Positions 1 to 11,121 of a DNA stretch of 64,000 nt are shown here, one piece after another. Made by a program: the position numbers and the translations under genes. How positions within the stretch are numbered: position 1 is the first letter of the stretch; each line of letters opens with the position of its first letter. The stretch is taken from contig NC_073691.1 in the NCBI RefSeq assembly GCF_029784155.1, forward strand, positions 123,628,714 to 123,692,713, read 5' to 3'. A model generated the notes under the pieces. That model had not been told where the DNA came from. It did no database searches and saw nothing but the letters and a program-made list of their open reading frames with translations. The stretch comes from Uranotaenia lowii. Its lineage: Eukaryota; Arthropoda; Insecta; Diptera; Culicidae.

Positions 1-613
1 TCAAAATAAAAGACATAAAAATAAATTTTGCAACTCACAATATTAACTTTGTTTATTAAGCTTATACTGACAAATTATTGGGTTGGAAAACTTGATTCCT
101 TGGATGAGTGATAAAGAACTGATAAAAATAAAAAATTCCATGTATTGAGTTAAATAAAGCGAAAACTAATTTAGTTTATATTGCGCATTTAAATTTTGCT
201 TTTGTTTACTTCTTAAAATCATTTTTAAAACATTTCATGAATTTCTAACGTTTGATTTAAATTAATAGGCGTCTAAAAAAATAATGGAAACAAAAATTCA
301 GAATCGAAAAATAGAGACAATCCTATTGTAAAAAAAATGAAATAGTAGGACTATGAATAAATTAAATTTTCAACATTTTGGAAGGTTTTTTTTTCAATAA
401 AAACGACATAACATTTTGGAAACTTTATTGATAGCTCAAAGTACCATTAATTTTGGTGCATATGTTTAAATGATTGATTTCCCCATTTCGTAAACCTAAG
501 CTCAGTTAGGTGTGTATACACCTAAGCCACTCTCGTAAAAATCTTTACCCAGTGTGACGTATTGGTTTAATGATATCACCTACAAACTTTATATTGCTTT
601 TATTATCCTATAC
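1..613. other. AT-rich intergenic DNA
   Basis: No coding region, RNA gene or repeat boundary could be supported here. The sequence is AT-rich with short homopolymer runs. Its last eight bases (606-613, TCCTATAC) are the left target duplication of the adjoining hAT element. Confidence 0.5.
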
Positions 614-2997
614 CAGTGGTCGGCAACCTTTTGAGACAGAAGAGCCAAAAATTGCAAATTAAGGAAATGTCCAAGTTTCAAAGAGCCGCAACTCATTTTA
701 TCCTTACTACAAATAATGGTGATCGCTAGGATACATTGCATCCTGATGTTAACTTAGTTTTAATACCATTTTTCACAACGCCACAGATTTTCGTTGTTTA
801 TTGGCAAACGGAAGCGATTTTCATTCTTCTGAATCAATACATTTTCATAACGGGTACAGCTTAGTAACGTTGAAATTTTGGCGATTTATCATTATGACCT
901 GATAAAATTTATCATTTTAAACTTTGGTGCAATTCTTTCCTTACGCCTAAATATTCCCAGATAAAAAATAGACTTTCGATATGTTCTGTTGAAATATTAA
1001 AAAGAAGCATTGAAAATGTTATAAAAATGCATACTACAAGATGTAAATAAATATAAATTACTATACGAGGATTTGTCTCTATTATTATTTCTTCAAACTC
1101 TACAAATTAGCGTTAAATTTTTTTTGATTTTAAACATCCGTTGAATCCATTGAGGTTCATTTGTTTGTTATGCGCATAAAACTATCATTTTAAATAGATA
1201 AATATTTTTCGGGCCTTAGAATAAATAAACCAACAAATTTTAATTCATAAATGCTCATTTTACGGATTGAGAAAAAAAAATTAGTCAAAATTTGACAAAA
1301 TTTAACAATCGGTCGCGAGATGTGGTCTTTAAAATGTGGTTATAAAATTTCTTTTAAATTTTTTTCATTACAAGCATAAGCATTCCGATTCAGCTCTCTA
1401 GTTCTCATTTTGATTGCTGATACAATTAAAAAAAGGTTTCAAAAATTATATTTTTCGATAACGACAATTTAAGTTTAAATTCTTAATTCTGTCCAAAATC
1501 GTAACCCTTCCAATTTGTTTCCTCTCCATAATAATGAAATCTTAAAAATATGTCTAAACCTCTGAGTTTCAAATATATCATAGATTCAGATTTATCCTTC
1601 TGTCAAAGTTTCTATGAATTCTAATCACAAATTCATATTTTAAATTTTTTATACAATTAGTGATTTGGAATTGAATCGATTTGATATTTTCAAACAGATA
1701 TTTTAATTTGTTGAATGAATTCTCAGTTTTCACTTGCGGTGACTTTGTAATGTTAACCATTAAAGTAGTTTGTTGGCGGTTCCCTGGCCGAAAATGTTAA
1801 CAAATTTTAATGATATAAGATTCGTTGTGTGAATAATTTGTTCTAATTTTTCAATATTTCAAAAAAAAATTCAAAGGTTTCAAACAGTCGAAAAAACATT
1901 TTTAAAATACTTTTAATTCTTGACAGATTTACTGTATTTCAGTGTATCTTGGATTTTTGGAATTGTCAAGAATAGATTCAACCGAAGATGTAGAAATATG
2001 CTGGGGTCCGATGAAAGTTTTCATAGCTATCTCGGATCTCCCATAACAATAATAAATCTTACATAATAATAAACATCTAATTTTGGCTTGGCTTCGCTGT
2101 ATTTCATTTTTCAACGAACCGATTTTTTAAACTCGAATTTTAGTTTGTTGACGTTATTTTGATCATCACTTCATAGAATAAACCAAAACCAAAATTCTGA
2201 TAAAGACTTAAAAATCAAAATAGACTTTTAGAACAGCCATGACGTTTTAAAAATAATTACAGAATTAGGAATAAGGTTTAGAATTTAAAAAAAAAAAAGA
2301 TGTAAAAGTTGTTAGAAGATATAATAAGTTTATGGAAGAAAATGCTTCTTTACCAAATAAAGTTTCTCCTTCGAATAAATTCTTAAAAATATTCATATTA
2401 TACATGAAATTCTAAAATTAGCTCAGCACTCAGCTTCCGGTTTACAAAAATATTTTTTAACAAACTTGAAAATTTTGTTCACTTGAATTAGAAATTAGAA
2501 CGAAGAACTTGATTTTTTTTCATAGATTTGAAAAAGAACATTGAGAGATGGAATACAATATTTGAAAAATTTAAAAACAAAATGTTTTTAGAAAGAAATT
2601 TTAATGCACAAAACAATTATTATCAGTATTCAACGCATTATTAGAATCATCATCTGCTGTTCAAATTTAATGGATAACTTCCCGTGCCCCGAAAAAAAAT
2701 TTCTGCAGGCTTCCCGGCATATCAGACTTTTATGAAGAACGTTCACTGATTTCTAAATTTCAACTGGGTTGCAATCTGACAAGATGCTGTTAATTTGTTC
2801 TATTTATAGTAGTTCCCAGAATTCCTTTTTTTTAAATTCTGGGAAATATTATCTACACTGAAGGAACTTATGTGGCGTCCGTTTACTCTAGAAAAATTTC
2901 GAGGATTTTCAAAATTTTCACACATTGAACTAAAGAGCCGCAGTTATATATTCAAAGAGCCGCATGCGCCTCGCGAGCCGCAGGTGGCCGACCTATG
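614..2997. mobile_element. Non-autonomous hAT-type element
   Basis: The left end reads CAGTGGTCGGCAACC and the reverse complement of the right end reads CATAGGTCGGCCACC, an imperfect terminal inverted repeat with the usual hAT look. The element is bracketed by a perfect 8-bp direct repeat TCCTATAC (606-613 and 2998-3005), the hAT duplication length. Subterminal copies of AGAGCCGCA occur near 681 on the left and near 2934, 2955 and 2973 on the right, plausible transposase-binding repeats. Only short random frames lie inside, with no BED zinc finger or hAT dimerisation domain, so the copy must depend on a transposase encoded elsewhere. Confidence 0.88.
1760..2240. repeat. Interior segment shared with the 14.3-kb TTAA element
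   Basis: This stretch of the hAT interior aligns by eye, same orientation, with about 14,310-14,820 (tracts such as TTTTGATCAT, GAATTGTCAAGAAT-like, and CTGTATTTCATTT) and with the reverse complement of about 21,080-21,460. Similarity is interrupted by indels. Either the hAT element captured part of a TTAA-flanked MITE or one inserted into it and lost its ends. Confidence 0.6.
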
Positions 2998-3005
2998 TCC
3001 TATAC

Positions 3006-3878
3006 CAACACTGTTGGTGTAAAAATATTTTTCTTATATTCACCATTTTTTTAAATACATATTTTTATAATTCTGTTACCAGTCTGCGCTAAAATGCATC
3101 AAAATGCAAATCAAAGATTCACCTTTTTATCAAAAAAAAAAAAAAAAAAAACTATAAGTTTTTTATCATTGTGGATCTGCGATTATACATATGAAAAGAT
3201 GCCTCCCACCTATGTAAACCTGAAAATAACCCATAAGAAGTTAGTAAATTTTGAAAATCAACAAATCTCATTAAAATGCACTGTTTAGATGAGATTTGAG
3301 TCTAGAAATATAGCCAATATCAAAAGTCACCAGTCACCACATAACAAGAATTGTAACAGTGTTAATAATTTCCCCATAGACAAGGAGGTAATCATGAACA
3401 GGCGTTTCACGGCCACAAGCTAATAGCTGATAGTATAAAAAACTAAGAAATTTTGTTCATAACTACCCCACTTAGCCCTTTAAGGGTATATACGGTCGAT
3501 GGTATTGAAGAGTCATGTACACGCCTTGCGTATACGAAAACTTAATTACAGTAGATAAAGAAAATGTAAAATTTCTTAGCATACTTTCGTTGGAAATTTT
3601 GGGTGTTTAGGCAGTAGTGCGTGATAGAGAAGCTGAAAATGTTTCATATTACGGCTCAATCACTATACAAATAACAAGATGTATTATATATATTGAAAAA
3701 TTATTCGACCTGGCTCCACTGGGAAGCATTCACAATCAACACATTAAAAACTCAACTGGTTCCTCGAAGGGGCGAATACGGCAATTTTGTCTTAGGAAAA
3801 TGGCGAATTAGGTACGTCCTTTTGATAAAATTAATCGTTTCATCCTTGTTTAGAGGTTAGGACTGGGGCCTTTCGGTG
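3006..3878. other. Intergenic DNA, no gene seen
   Basis: AT-rich sequence with a poly(A) run near 3131-3150. The open frames here are short, lack recognisable motifs and are treated as chance. Confidence 0.45.
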
Positions 3879-4270
3879 AGGTAGTGTTCGTAAAGAATTG
3901 TCAATATCAACATGGATGCCGGCAAACAAATCGACCCAATATATACCGACATTTCTGCGGCATTTGATTCTGTAAACCACGATATTCTTCTGAAAAAATT
4001 GCATCGATTGGGATTTTCCGAACGATTGTGTGCGTGGATCAGAAGCTACGTAAAAAATCGTCGGTTGGCTGTGAAAATTGGTTCAGCTGAATACTCTGAC
4101 TTCATTCCAAAGTTTGAAGTTTTGTTTACGCTGTTTTGTAATAATATCAGCTTGTTGCTTATTGGATGTGGAGTTCTCCTGTACGCGGACGACTTAAAAA
4201 TATTTTTAGTCATAAACAGTAAAACTGACTGTTATGAATTACAACGCTACTTGGACACAGTTGTAAACTA
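3879..4270 (+). pseudogene. Jockey-like reverse transcriptase, 5' fragment
   Basis: The frame from 3912 contains the RT palm signature YTDISAAFDSVNHDILLKKL and, later, the catalytic block YADDLKIF, both typical of Jockey-group non-LTR retrotransposons. The segment that should hold the conserved GVPQGS block between them (around 4105-4135) is degenerate, apparently through a small deletion and frame change. The frame is cut at 4270 by the insertion of the 4271-9304 element; homologous sequence resumes at 9305. The endonuclease part and the 5' end were not found upstream, so the copy is probably 5'-truncated as well. Confidence 0.82.
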
Positions 4271-4313
4271 CCCAAGTAACCATTAGGCCGTTAAAATTGG
4301 CCCTAGTTCAGCC

Positions 4314-4371
4314 TTATAGTCGAATATAGAGCATGCTTATAAAGCTCAAAAAGCTCTATATTCGACTATAA
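4314..4371. repeat. 19-bp perfect stem-loop near the element terminus
   Basis: Bases 4314-4332 are the exact reverse complement of 4353-4371 (arm begins TTATAGTCGAATATAGAG), with a 20-nt loop. It sits 43 bp inside the left end of the TA-flanked element and may be a subterminal protein-binding or cruciform structure. Confidence 0.75.
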
Positions 4372-4804
4372 TGCTGTCCAAAAGCCATTTTTGGCGTGTA
4401 TTTCGGCCGATTTACGGCTTGACCCCACTTTCGAAACACGCCAATGCGAAGCTGTCAAAAATTTTACCAGCAAAAAAGGAAAAAAAAATTGAATGTTTTG
4501 TCGCCTTTTTCCCCACACGCTCATTTTCTTATAACCATTTATGGTTCTTAAATAACCATTTTATGATGTTTACTTCAAAATCGCCAATATGGTTATTTTT
4601 CAATAATTTTTCTAGCAAGAATTTTAACCATTTTGGTAGTTTTCGAGTATAAACCATAAAATGGTTGAATAATTTGATATCGCCATTTTGAAAGCGGTTC
4701 AAACTGCAGCCGGACGCCCAAGAAAATTTTTTCTTCCGCGGAACAGCATCCAGTTTCCTCAAAAATCAGTTCTGGAAATCGTACAAACCTCCGATTTGTC
4801 GAAG

Positions 4805-5311
4805 ATGGAGAAAGGTAAGTGATTTATTCCAATTATTTGTCGATCCCAACATCATGAACAAAGAAAAATTTCAGGGTGCCGACTGGATGATGCCGATTCG
4901 ATTCCGTTTGATAAACCAACAACATTCCATAGGACGAGAACTCACACACCGGTCCATCGTTACCAGCCACTGCTAATGGAATACAGGAATTGTTTTTCAC
5001 ACCGCCCGGAAGGAGCTGGAGCACCACCCGGAAGGAGGCCAAAATATTTGAAAAACATCACCAGCGAGTCAAAGATTATTCGCCGGACCCGCCTCCTTCA
5101 CTTTCACCCCGTTAAAGATAGCAAACTAGGGATAATGGTATTGGCCATCCCGCAAGAGCTCGCTTTCTTATCAGGTTTCGGTAGCGCTCGTGGGGGAATT
5201 TTACTCCTGCTACCAGGTTATTCGGCTGCTGTTGGCGTTTGCTTAAAGCTAGGTGGCAGTCATAATATACAAAAAGGCTTTCAAATTACTACAATGGGGC
5301 ATAGTTTATAA
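4805..5311 (+). CDS. Two-exon open frame of unknown function carried in a TIR element
   Basis: I do not recognise this protein. A canonical 60-nt intron (4815-4874, GTAAGT to TTTCAG) separates a tiny exon, 4805-4814, from 4875-5311. Joined, they give a 148-residue frame opening MEKGCRLDDADSIP, with ATG in a favourable context (AAG before, G after). It ends in TAA at 5309-5311, and AATAAA follows at 5329-5334. The middle is basic and proline-rich (EGAGAPPGRRPKY); residues near the C-terminus are hydrophobic. An overlapping minus-strand frame (4833-5042) is also open, so coding orientation is not proven. It could be a captured host-gene 3' end, an element gene, or a non-coding relic that kept its splice signals. 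Confidence 0.35.
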
Positions 5312-5328
5312 GTATTAAGTACAAAAAC

Positions 5329-5334
5329 AATAAA
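5329..5334 (+). terminator. Candidate poly(A) signal
   Basis: AATAAA lies 18 nt after the stop codon of the spliced frame 4805-5311, on the same strand. Confidence 0.4.
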
Positions 5335-5599
5335 ATTAATGTTCTGATAACTCTTATTTTATTAATTCCTTCAACAATTGTAATCAAATCGCACAAAACA
5401 GCCCTTACGGTTGAAAAATAACCATTTTTGAATTTCTACGGTAATCTTCCATGCGGTTAAAAAACAACCATATTTCTACTTCTCCCCGAAAAGTCATTTT
5501 ATGGGTTCTCATGGAGAACTCATAAAATGGCATTTCCCGGGAAAAGGTCAAAAATGGTTATTTTTGAATAATAAATGGTTTAATAGTTTCTAGCGTGCA

Positions 5600-7669
5600 C
5601 ACGCTCGAAATTAATTAACCAATTATCGTTAAAAAGTAACCATTTTCACACCTTTCCGCGTTAAGTGATTTTTTGACTTTTTCCATAGAAGTCATTTTTT
5701 GACTTCTCTTGAGAAGTGGGAATGTGGTTAATTTTCAACCGCAGGGAATTATTGCGTAGAAGTAGGAATATGGTTATTTTTCAACCACGTCGTAGAATGG
5801 GAAAAGGGATTTGTTACTTATAGAGACTTTTACAGAGAAAAAAAAACCAAAAAATCTTCTGTTTTAAGAATAATTTATTAGTAGGTATTAAGTATTTGTT
5901 TTTTTATTCATGTCATCAAAACTTTTTAAATATTCATGTGAGGCCAGTGACAATTGAAGGTAAGCCGATGAAGATGTATTCCCTCCGGGCCGAATCGCCG
6001 CACATTACGCATGCGCTTCTGTGGGATGGATTTCGGTTCAATAGTCCGGAAGATCTTTTACTGAGCGGAATGTACTGTCACAGACCATAGTCACTATCCC
6101 CAGTTTGACAAGTACCATCAACCATTATTTTTTTTGTCCTTTAGAGTGATTCCGCGATATTTCCAAAAGCTCATGAAGGCCCTAAAAAGAAATGAAAATT
6201 TTAAGATGGGTTGAGAATGAGACATTTTTCAAACATTACCTTATCTCCGTCATGATTTGCTGAGAAATACCAGCTTCTGGTTAAAACTTTCCTACATCGA
6301 TTGGACGTTCTTGATTCCGGCACAGTAATCCGGCAGCTCCTTTACAGAGCGAAATGTCTGCATTCGGGGATCCACATTCAGCAGCTCACATTCGACACTA
6401 GATAGGGAAGCCTCGATTTTTTCGGTGTTAATCCTTGAAATTTTCGTTCTTTGTTTGTAGTTCGTGCGAGATCCTCATGACTTCACTCTGAATGATCCTA
6501 ATTTATTTGTCCATCAGACGCACCCGGCTGATAATCTCATCGGTGTGCACCAGGAAAACTTTCTAATCCAGCGTTTTTCCACCATAATACCAGATCCTCT
6601 AGTGTTCTGATACACATGCTGGCCACAAATCCTATCTTCAGTGCCACATTGGTTGCAAAAAACGGTCGAATATTTTTTTTCTTGCGATGAGATAGATCTC
6701 AATAGTCCTATTTGCCGCTGGTAGTGTTCGTGATAATATGCTGGTTGTTTCACCAAGCCTTTTCAGTTTTGGGACAGTTAACCTCAAAAACGACCATGTG
6801 TGTCGACCGGCTGTTCGTTTTTTATACTGAGAGTTTTTGAGGTTAATTGTCCCGTCTCATCTGTACACGCTCAGCAAGTGTGCGTAAGAAATGTCAAAAA
6901 CAACTCTATACAGGAATTCTGAAAAAAAAAAGATAATATTAAAAGTTTCCCAGCGACAAACACTGATTCTTACTTACCAGGAATAAGATTCACGTTCCGT
7001 AAGTTGTTCGATTGGCCGCTTAACCAGCAGGAATAGAGTCGATTAATAGCCCAAGAAGCTGTAACAACAACCATCGTTCTCCCGGCTGTTCGTGTTTGCT
7101 CAGCGGTGCTGTTAACGAGCTCCGGACAGGTCTGCAATGGTATTATTAGCAGGCATCAGGATCCCTCGCAGCTTTTCCCTGTTAAAGTGTCGGAAGGTGT
7201 GGTTCAATATGCATTGTCTGGAATCTGAGGCCAGTGTCCGAATCACCAATCCGCTGTGTGCTGGTTATAAGTGTAGTAGGTATGCAAAACGGAAAAGAAA
7301 ATAATTCCGACGGATCCTGCAAAAGAAATTGATCTTCAGTTACTGTATATAGGATGAGAAATATTTATTTACCTCGTTCGTTATTAGCACCTCCTTCATA
7401 TTTTATTGTTTATTGATAGCAAAACAATTTTCACGTAAATTTTTCAATTATTTTATCACAACCAACAACAAGTGTGGTTGCAAGAATGTACAATTGTAAA
7501 ATGGCGGAGAAATATTTAACCATTTTTTTGGTAATAGCATAAGAACTGGAATAATGGTTGAAATTGCATTGGAAAAAATTGTTAAAAAATAACCATATTG
7601 GCAGTTCTATAGTTAAAACCATAAAATGGTTATTTTTGAACCATAAATGGTTAAATAAAAATGAGCGTG
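5600..7669. mobile_element. AACCAT-motif TIR element, copy 2, abutting copy 1
   Basis: The left end CACGCTCGAAATTAATTAACC and the reverse complement of the right end, CACGCTCATTTTTATTTAACC, match the family termini of copy 1. Only two bases (5598-5599) separate it from copy 1, so 5593-5606 forms the palindrome AGCGTGCACACGCT. The interior is rich in minus-strand splice-like signals: a GTAAGTAAG donor near 6970, a GTAAATA donor near 7370 with a CTTTTGCAG acceptor near 7320, and a GTAATG donor near 6240 with a TTTTTAG acceptor near 6188. It also contains an Rpt5 fragment. Confidence 0.6.
6368..6585 (-). pseudogene. Fragment of proteasome ATPase Rpt5 (PSMC3) N-terminus inside a transposon
   Basis: Reading the minus strand from an ATG at 6585, the translation contains TDEIISRVRLMD, then IRIIQSEVMRISHELQTKNE, and after frame changes LPYLVSNV and ELLNVDP. 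In that order these are the hallmark blocks of the N-terminal coiled coil and start of the OB region of the 26S proteasome regulatory subunit Rpt5/PSMC3. Several stop codons and at least one base deletion (between NV and ELL) break the frame, and the AAA+ ATPase domain is absent. The start MVEKTLD (one base lost after the poly-A tract) also resembles the family N-terminus. It lies between the inverted termini of the 5600-7669 element, so I read it as a transduplicated host-gene fragment, not a working gene. Confidence 0.72.
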
Positions 7670-7684
7670 CATAGCTTCTTTTTT

Positions 7685-8371
7685 CACTGACAAATCATTT
7701 CACACTTTAGTGTGTCAAATTTCACACATTTTGGAAATAAGTAGACCAACACATTAAATGTGTGAAGGTACCGCTGCACACTAATGGGAAATACCGCTTA
7801 AGGAAACGAAATGTGTGCGTTTCACACATTATGCAAAAAGCGTTTAAAACAGGAAAATGTGTGAATATCACAAAACAGTTCAATTTAGGTAAACGGGAGG
7901 TGATAGTTAAACTTATTTTCATTCATTTGGATATTGAAACATCATGATTTGAAATCCAATTTTTTGTTTTATTAATTCTCGCACATTTTCAGTAATTATT
8001 TAATTTAAGTGCTGCGGGGGGAGCAATTCCATGAGCTTTTTCTACCAGCCAGAACAAGCCGGCGATACCAGGCCGGATCTGAAAGAGAAATTCATGCATT
8101 AGTCGATTTATTTTCAAAATTTCAGGTGCTGTGCGGGTTTACTTGCCATTGTTCTTTCATGACTTGAAGCGACTTTAGGGATGATTGCTGCTTGGCTCGC
8201 GCATGACTGTTTGTGATTTCACACACTTTTTCCTTAATCTGCGAATTCGTATAATGTGTAAATTTCAAACTTGCATGGTGTGTGAAAACCACACTCGAGT
8301 TTGACAGCTCCATATATTTGCAGATAATGTGTGAAACTATTTTGCAAAATGTGTGAAATGATTTATCAGTG
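7685..8371. mobile_element. 687-bp TIR element with TTTCACACAT motifs
   Basis: The ends are CACTGACAAATCATTTCACA and, reverse-complemented, CACTGATAAATCATTTCACA. The flanks are TTCTTTTTT (7676-7684) and TTCTTTGTT (8372-8380), a possible 9-bp target duplication with one mismatch. Copies of TTTCACACA or its complement are scattered through both halves. The interior on the minus strand has a CTCTTTCAG acceptor near 8080, a short open frame ending PPAALKLNNY, and an AATAAA near 7970, resembling a captured terminal exon. Confidence 0.68.
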
Positions 8372-9304
8372 TTCTTTGTTTTCTTCCTATCTCTCTCACA
8401 CTCGTACTTTTTCAATTGCTGTTGGATGGGAACTGGAATCGAACTCATAATTTCTAGCGATATGTATTAATTGGTGACTTTGCTGGATGATCCAATTACG
8501 TCCTTATACCAATCAGCGAAAATTGAACCTTCTTAAATGAAAATTTGTGAGTTGCAATTTGAAGGAAAACATCTTAGAGAATAAAATTTTTTAATTATCA
8601 TAAACATTTTTATTGATCACAAATATTTTTAAACATTTTTAAACATTTTTATTGATCACAATAAACACATTAAATTTGCACTGTAATAACACTTAATAGT
8701 TCTGCTCATCTGTGCAAACCAATAGCTCATAACGGAATAGACGTAATAGAAAGCACGTAGTTCCAGAACCAGATATCCGTGCTCCGATGATTGCAAAACG
8801 GTACTCCGAGTAACTGTCCACAAAAAAACAGCGGAAATCTGCATTAAGGGCTCCTCCACAAATTGCTTAGGTTTGAATTTTGGGTTGACGGAGTTTCCCG
8901 TGAAAATTTACTGCGGCATCGGGAACTCCATTCAAACAGATCCACTCTCCGTCCGTCCTTACAATTTCACTTCCGCGATAAATTTTTTTTAACTCTAGTA
9001 ACGCAAAACAAAATAAAAACTCTTAATATCCGATCGTGAAAAATTGCACTTCTTCTTATTGTTTCATATCTAATACATTTTTATTATTTTACCCCACGAC
9101 TCAGGTGTCATTATAGATGTCAAATTGATCTACAGGGCTTGAAAGCCCTGAAGCACCGCCTTAAAACCTATATACGGCCTATTAAACGTCTTCATTCCAA
9201 CAGTGCCTATAGGCATTAAAAAATATTATTTACGGCTAATAGGCACTGAAGTGCTGTTGTTTGACCTTTATACGGCTTATAACAGGGCTTAATGGTTTAT
9301 TGGG
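8372..9304. other. Right arm of the TA-flanked element, no gene seen
   Basis: Contains a direct repeat of AAACATTTTTATTGATCACA (near 8603 and 8641). A minus-strand frame at 8656-8859 has no recognised motif. From about 9110 the sequence is a run of GGC/TTATA-type motifs (for example CCTATATACGG, CTTATAACAGGG) that form the element terminus. Confidence 0.45.
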
Positions 9305-9306
9305 TA

Positions 9307-10115
9307 GTGCGCCAATAATTTACTAGTTTTGAGCGTTACGAAGTGCTGTATTATCACGTTTGGGCATAGGAAAAATCCATTCATTCATAGTTACGATATT
9401 CTGGGCGAGCAGTTGCAACGTGTTGAGGAGATAAAGGATTTTGGCGTTTTGTTGGACAGTCAAATGACTTTTAAGCGGCATTACTCTGTGGTACTAGAGA
9501 AGGCTAACCGAATGCTTGGAGTTATTATACGTTTGAGTAAAGAATTCACTGATTCACTCTGCTTGCGAGCTCTGTATTGTTGCCTGGTGCGATCAACATT
9601 GGAATCTGTTAACCTAGTATGGTGGCCTTTTGAAGCAATTCAACGTCGGTTCGTTCGTTATGCTCTTCGTGAGCTACCTTGGGAGAATCCTTTGAACCTA
9701 CCGCCATAAGCTCATCGTTGTGCTCTGCTTGGACTTCATACGCTGTCGGATCGCCGTTCCATCGGTCAATCGCTGTTTGTGGCAAAGATTCTTCGGAACG
9801 AAATTGACTGCTCCTGGCTACTATCTCGCTGTAATATTTATGCTCCCGAAAGAACCCTACGTAATAGAAACTTGCTCTCCCTGGAACCTAGAAGCACGTG
9901 ATATGGCAGTAACGACCCTCTCCGTTCCGCAAAAATATGCTTTCTACGTTATTATGCTGTCTTCGACTTCAATGTTTCCACTTCAACTTTCAAACGCCGT
10001 AATGAATCTGACTTAAGTGACCAACTAAGAAATTAGGAAAAGTATCATGTAATGTACAAATAATATTAAGTAGATCATTAAGACACCTAAATATGTCAGA
10101 TGATTTTATATCAAA
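9307..10115 (+). pseudogene. Jockey-like reverse transcriptase, 3' fragment
   Basis: Downstream of the insertion the RT resumes. The frame 9329-9709 has LSVTKCCIITFGHRKNP, VEEIKDFGVLLDSQMTFKRH, CLRALYCCLVRSTLE and IQRRFVRYALRELPW, the thumb and C-terminal region of Jockey-type ORF2 proteins. The frame shifts after 9709, and homologous residues continue in another frame to about 10,016. An AATAAA-containing 3' UTR-like stretch follows (about 10,112-10,135). Joining the flanks through one TA gives a TAG at the junction, so the copy was already defective or mutated later. Confidence 0.8.
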
Positions 10116-10139
10116 TAAACAAATAGTCACACGAACAGA

Positions 10140-11117
10140 AGCTTCAATGCAACTCAACGAACCGAAATAAATATTGTTCGATATTTTCTTTTCCCGCAGC
10201 TCAAAAAACTGTTAAACTTGCTTTGGTAATGTAATTAATTAACAATCAGGAAATCAAATACGCAGACTAGGAACTGAATAAGAGCTGTGTTTCTCAGCTC
10301 AAGACACTCATAGAAACTTCCGAGAGAAGTCAGGCCAATTAATTAGCTTAAGACTCTTTTCGAAGTGTTGTAGAAACTATCAAATGAACATGCTTCCCCA
10401 GGAGATGAGATATGTGAATTGTTGCAGATCATGATAAGAAAAATAAAGATTGAGCATTTTTCGGTAGTTTCACACAAAATTATACTATTAGAGGGCATTA
10501 AGGTACGACTACAAGCCTGGCCAATACAAATGAGCTCGATGTTGTTGGCTTACATTAATAGGATAGGTACGACTTTGCTTTACTTCCATTCCGTTCGGCG
10601 GTTCACTCTCTTTCTGTATGATTGGATAACAGATTAGCTCCGCTAGTAAAGCAAGATATGTATACCTACATATAAATACATTTATAAGCAATATACATAT
10701 TTCTCTAAAGCAGAGCTGTTCCACAAACTATGTGGCGCATTCGCTCTTGTGCGCCTTGTGCCATCGAGCAAACATACAAACAAATCCGCTCTCACGTTTC
10801 GTACGCCATTTTGGTTGTTTTGACAAGAAAAACACGGACGAAAACAAATCGAAAATTTGTTGTATTTTTTACTTCTCTCTACTGACTGCGGCACTCCACG
10901 CACCACACCGCGAGTTTAGAAGAAGCATCAACACCTTCGATAAATGCATGTTTTCGGCAGGAAACATTGATACACCGTGGGGGCGAACGAGTCCGGATGC
11001 CGTGTAGCAAATTCGAGCGACATTCAGCTGGGCCGGGAAAGCTACTTCGCCGTTCTAGTGCGAGTTTGATAGGTACCTACTTTATGCAGGTATGCCTTCG
11101 GAGATTACGAAATCACC
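10140..11117. other. Non-repetitive stretch with a GC-richer patch
   Basis: No gene is recognised. About 10,720-11,080 is richer in GC and in CpG-like words than its surroundings (GTGCGCCTTGTGCC, GGGGGCGAACG). It may be a promoter or 5' UTR of a host gene, but no splice-supported coding exon could be defined. Confidence 0.35.
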
Positions 11118-11121
11118 TTAA

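Larger units (their letters stand above)
4516..5597. mobile_element. AACCAT-motif TIR element, copy 1
   Basis: The left end is CACGCTCATTTTC followed by repeated AACCATTTATGG / AATAACCATTTT motifs. The right end, reverse-complemented, is CACGCTAGAAAC followed by the same kind of motifs. Palindrome-like AACCAT...ATGGTT words recur through both ends (for example 4533-4580, 4629-4665, 5417-5425, 5461-5471, 5553-5580). The unique interior (about 4,690-5,340) holds a spliced open frame described separately. No clear target duplication was found. Confidence 0.6.
4271..9304. mobile_element. TA-flanked TIR element inserted in the Jockey-like pseudogene
   Basis: The left end begins CCCAAGTAACCATTAGGCC; the reverse complement of the right end begins CCCAATAAACCATTAAGCC. 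Each end abuts a TA dinucleotide (4269-4270 and 9305-9306), consistent with TA target duplication. Removing the element brings the two halves of the RT pseudogene together, independent support for the borders. The same CCCAAGTAAC terminus occurs on the 16,566-17,951 element. No transposase is recognisable; the interior is largely made of further nested elements. Confidence 0.75.
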
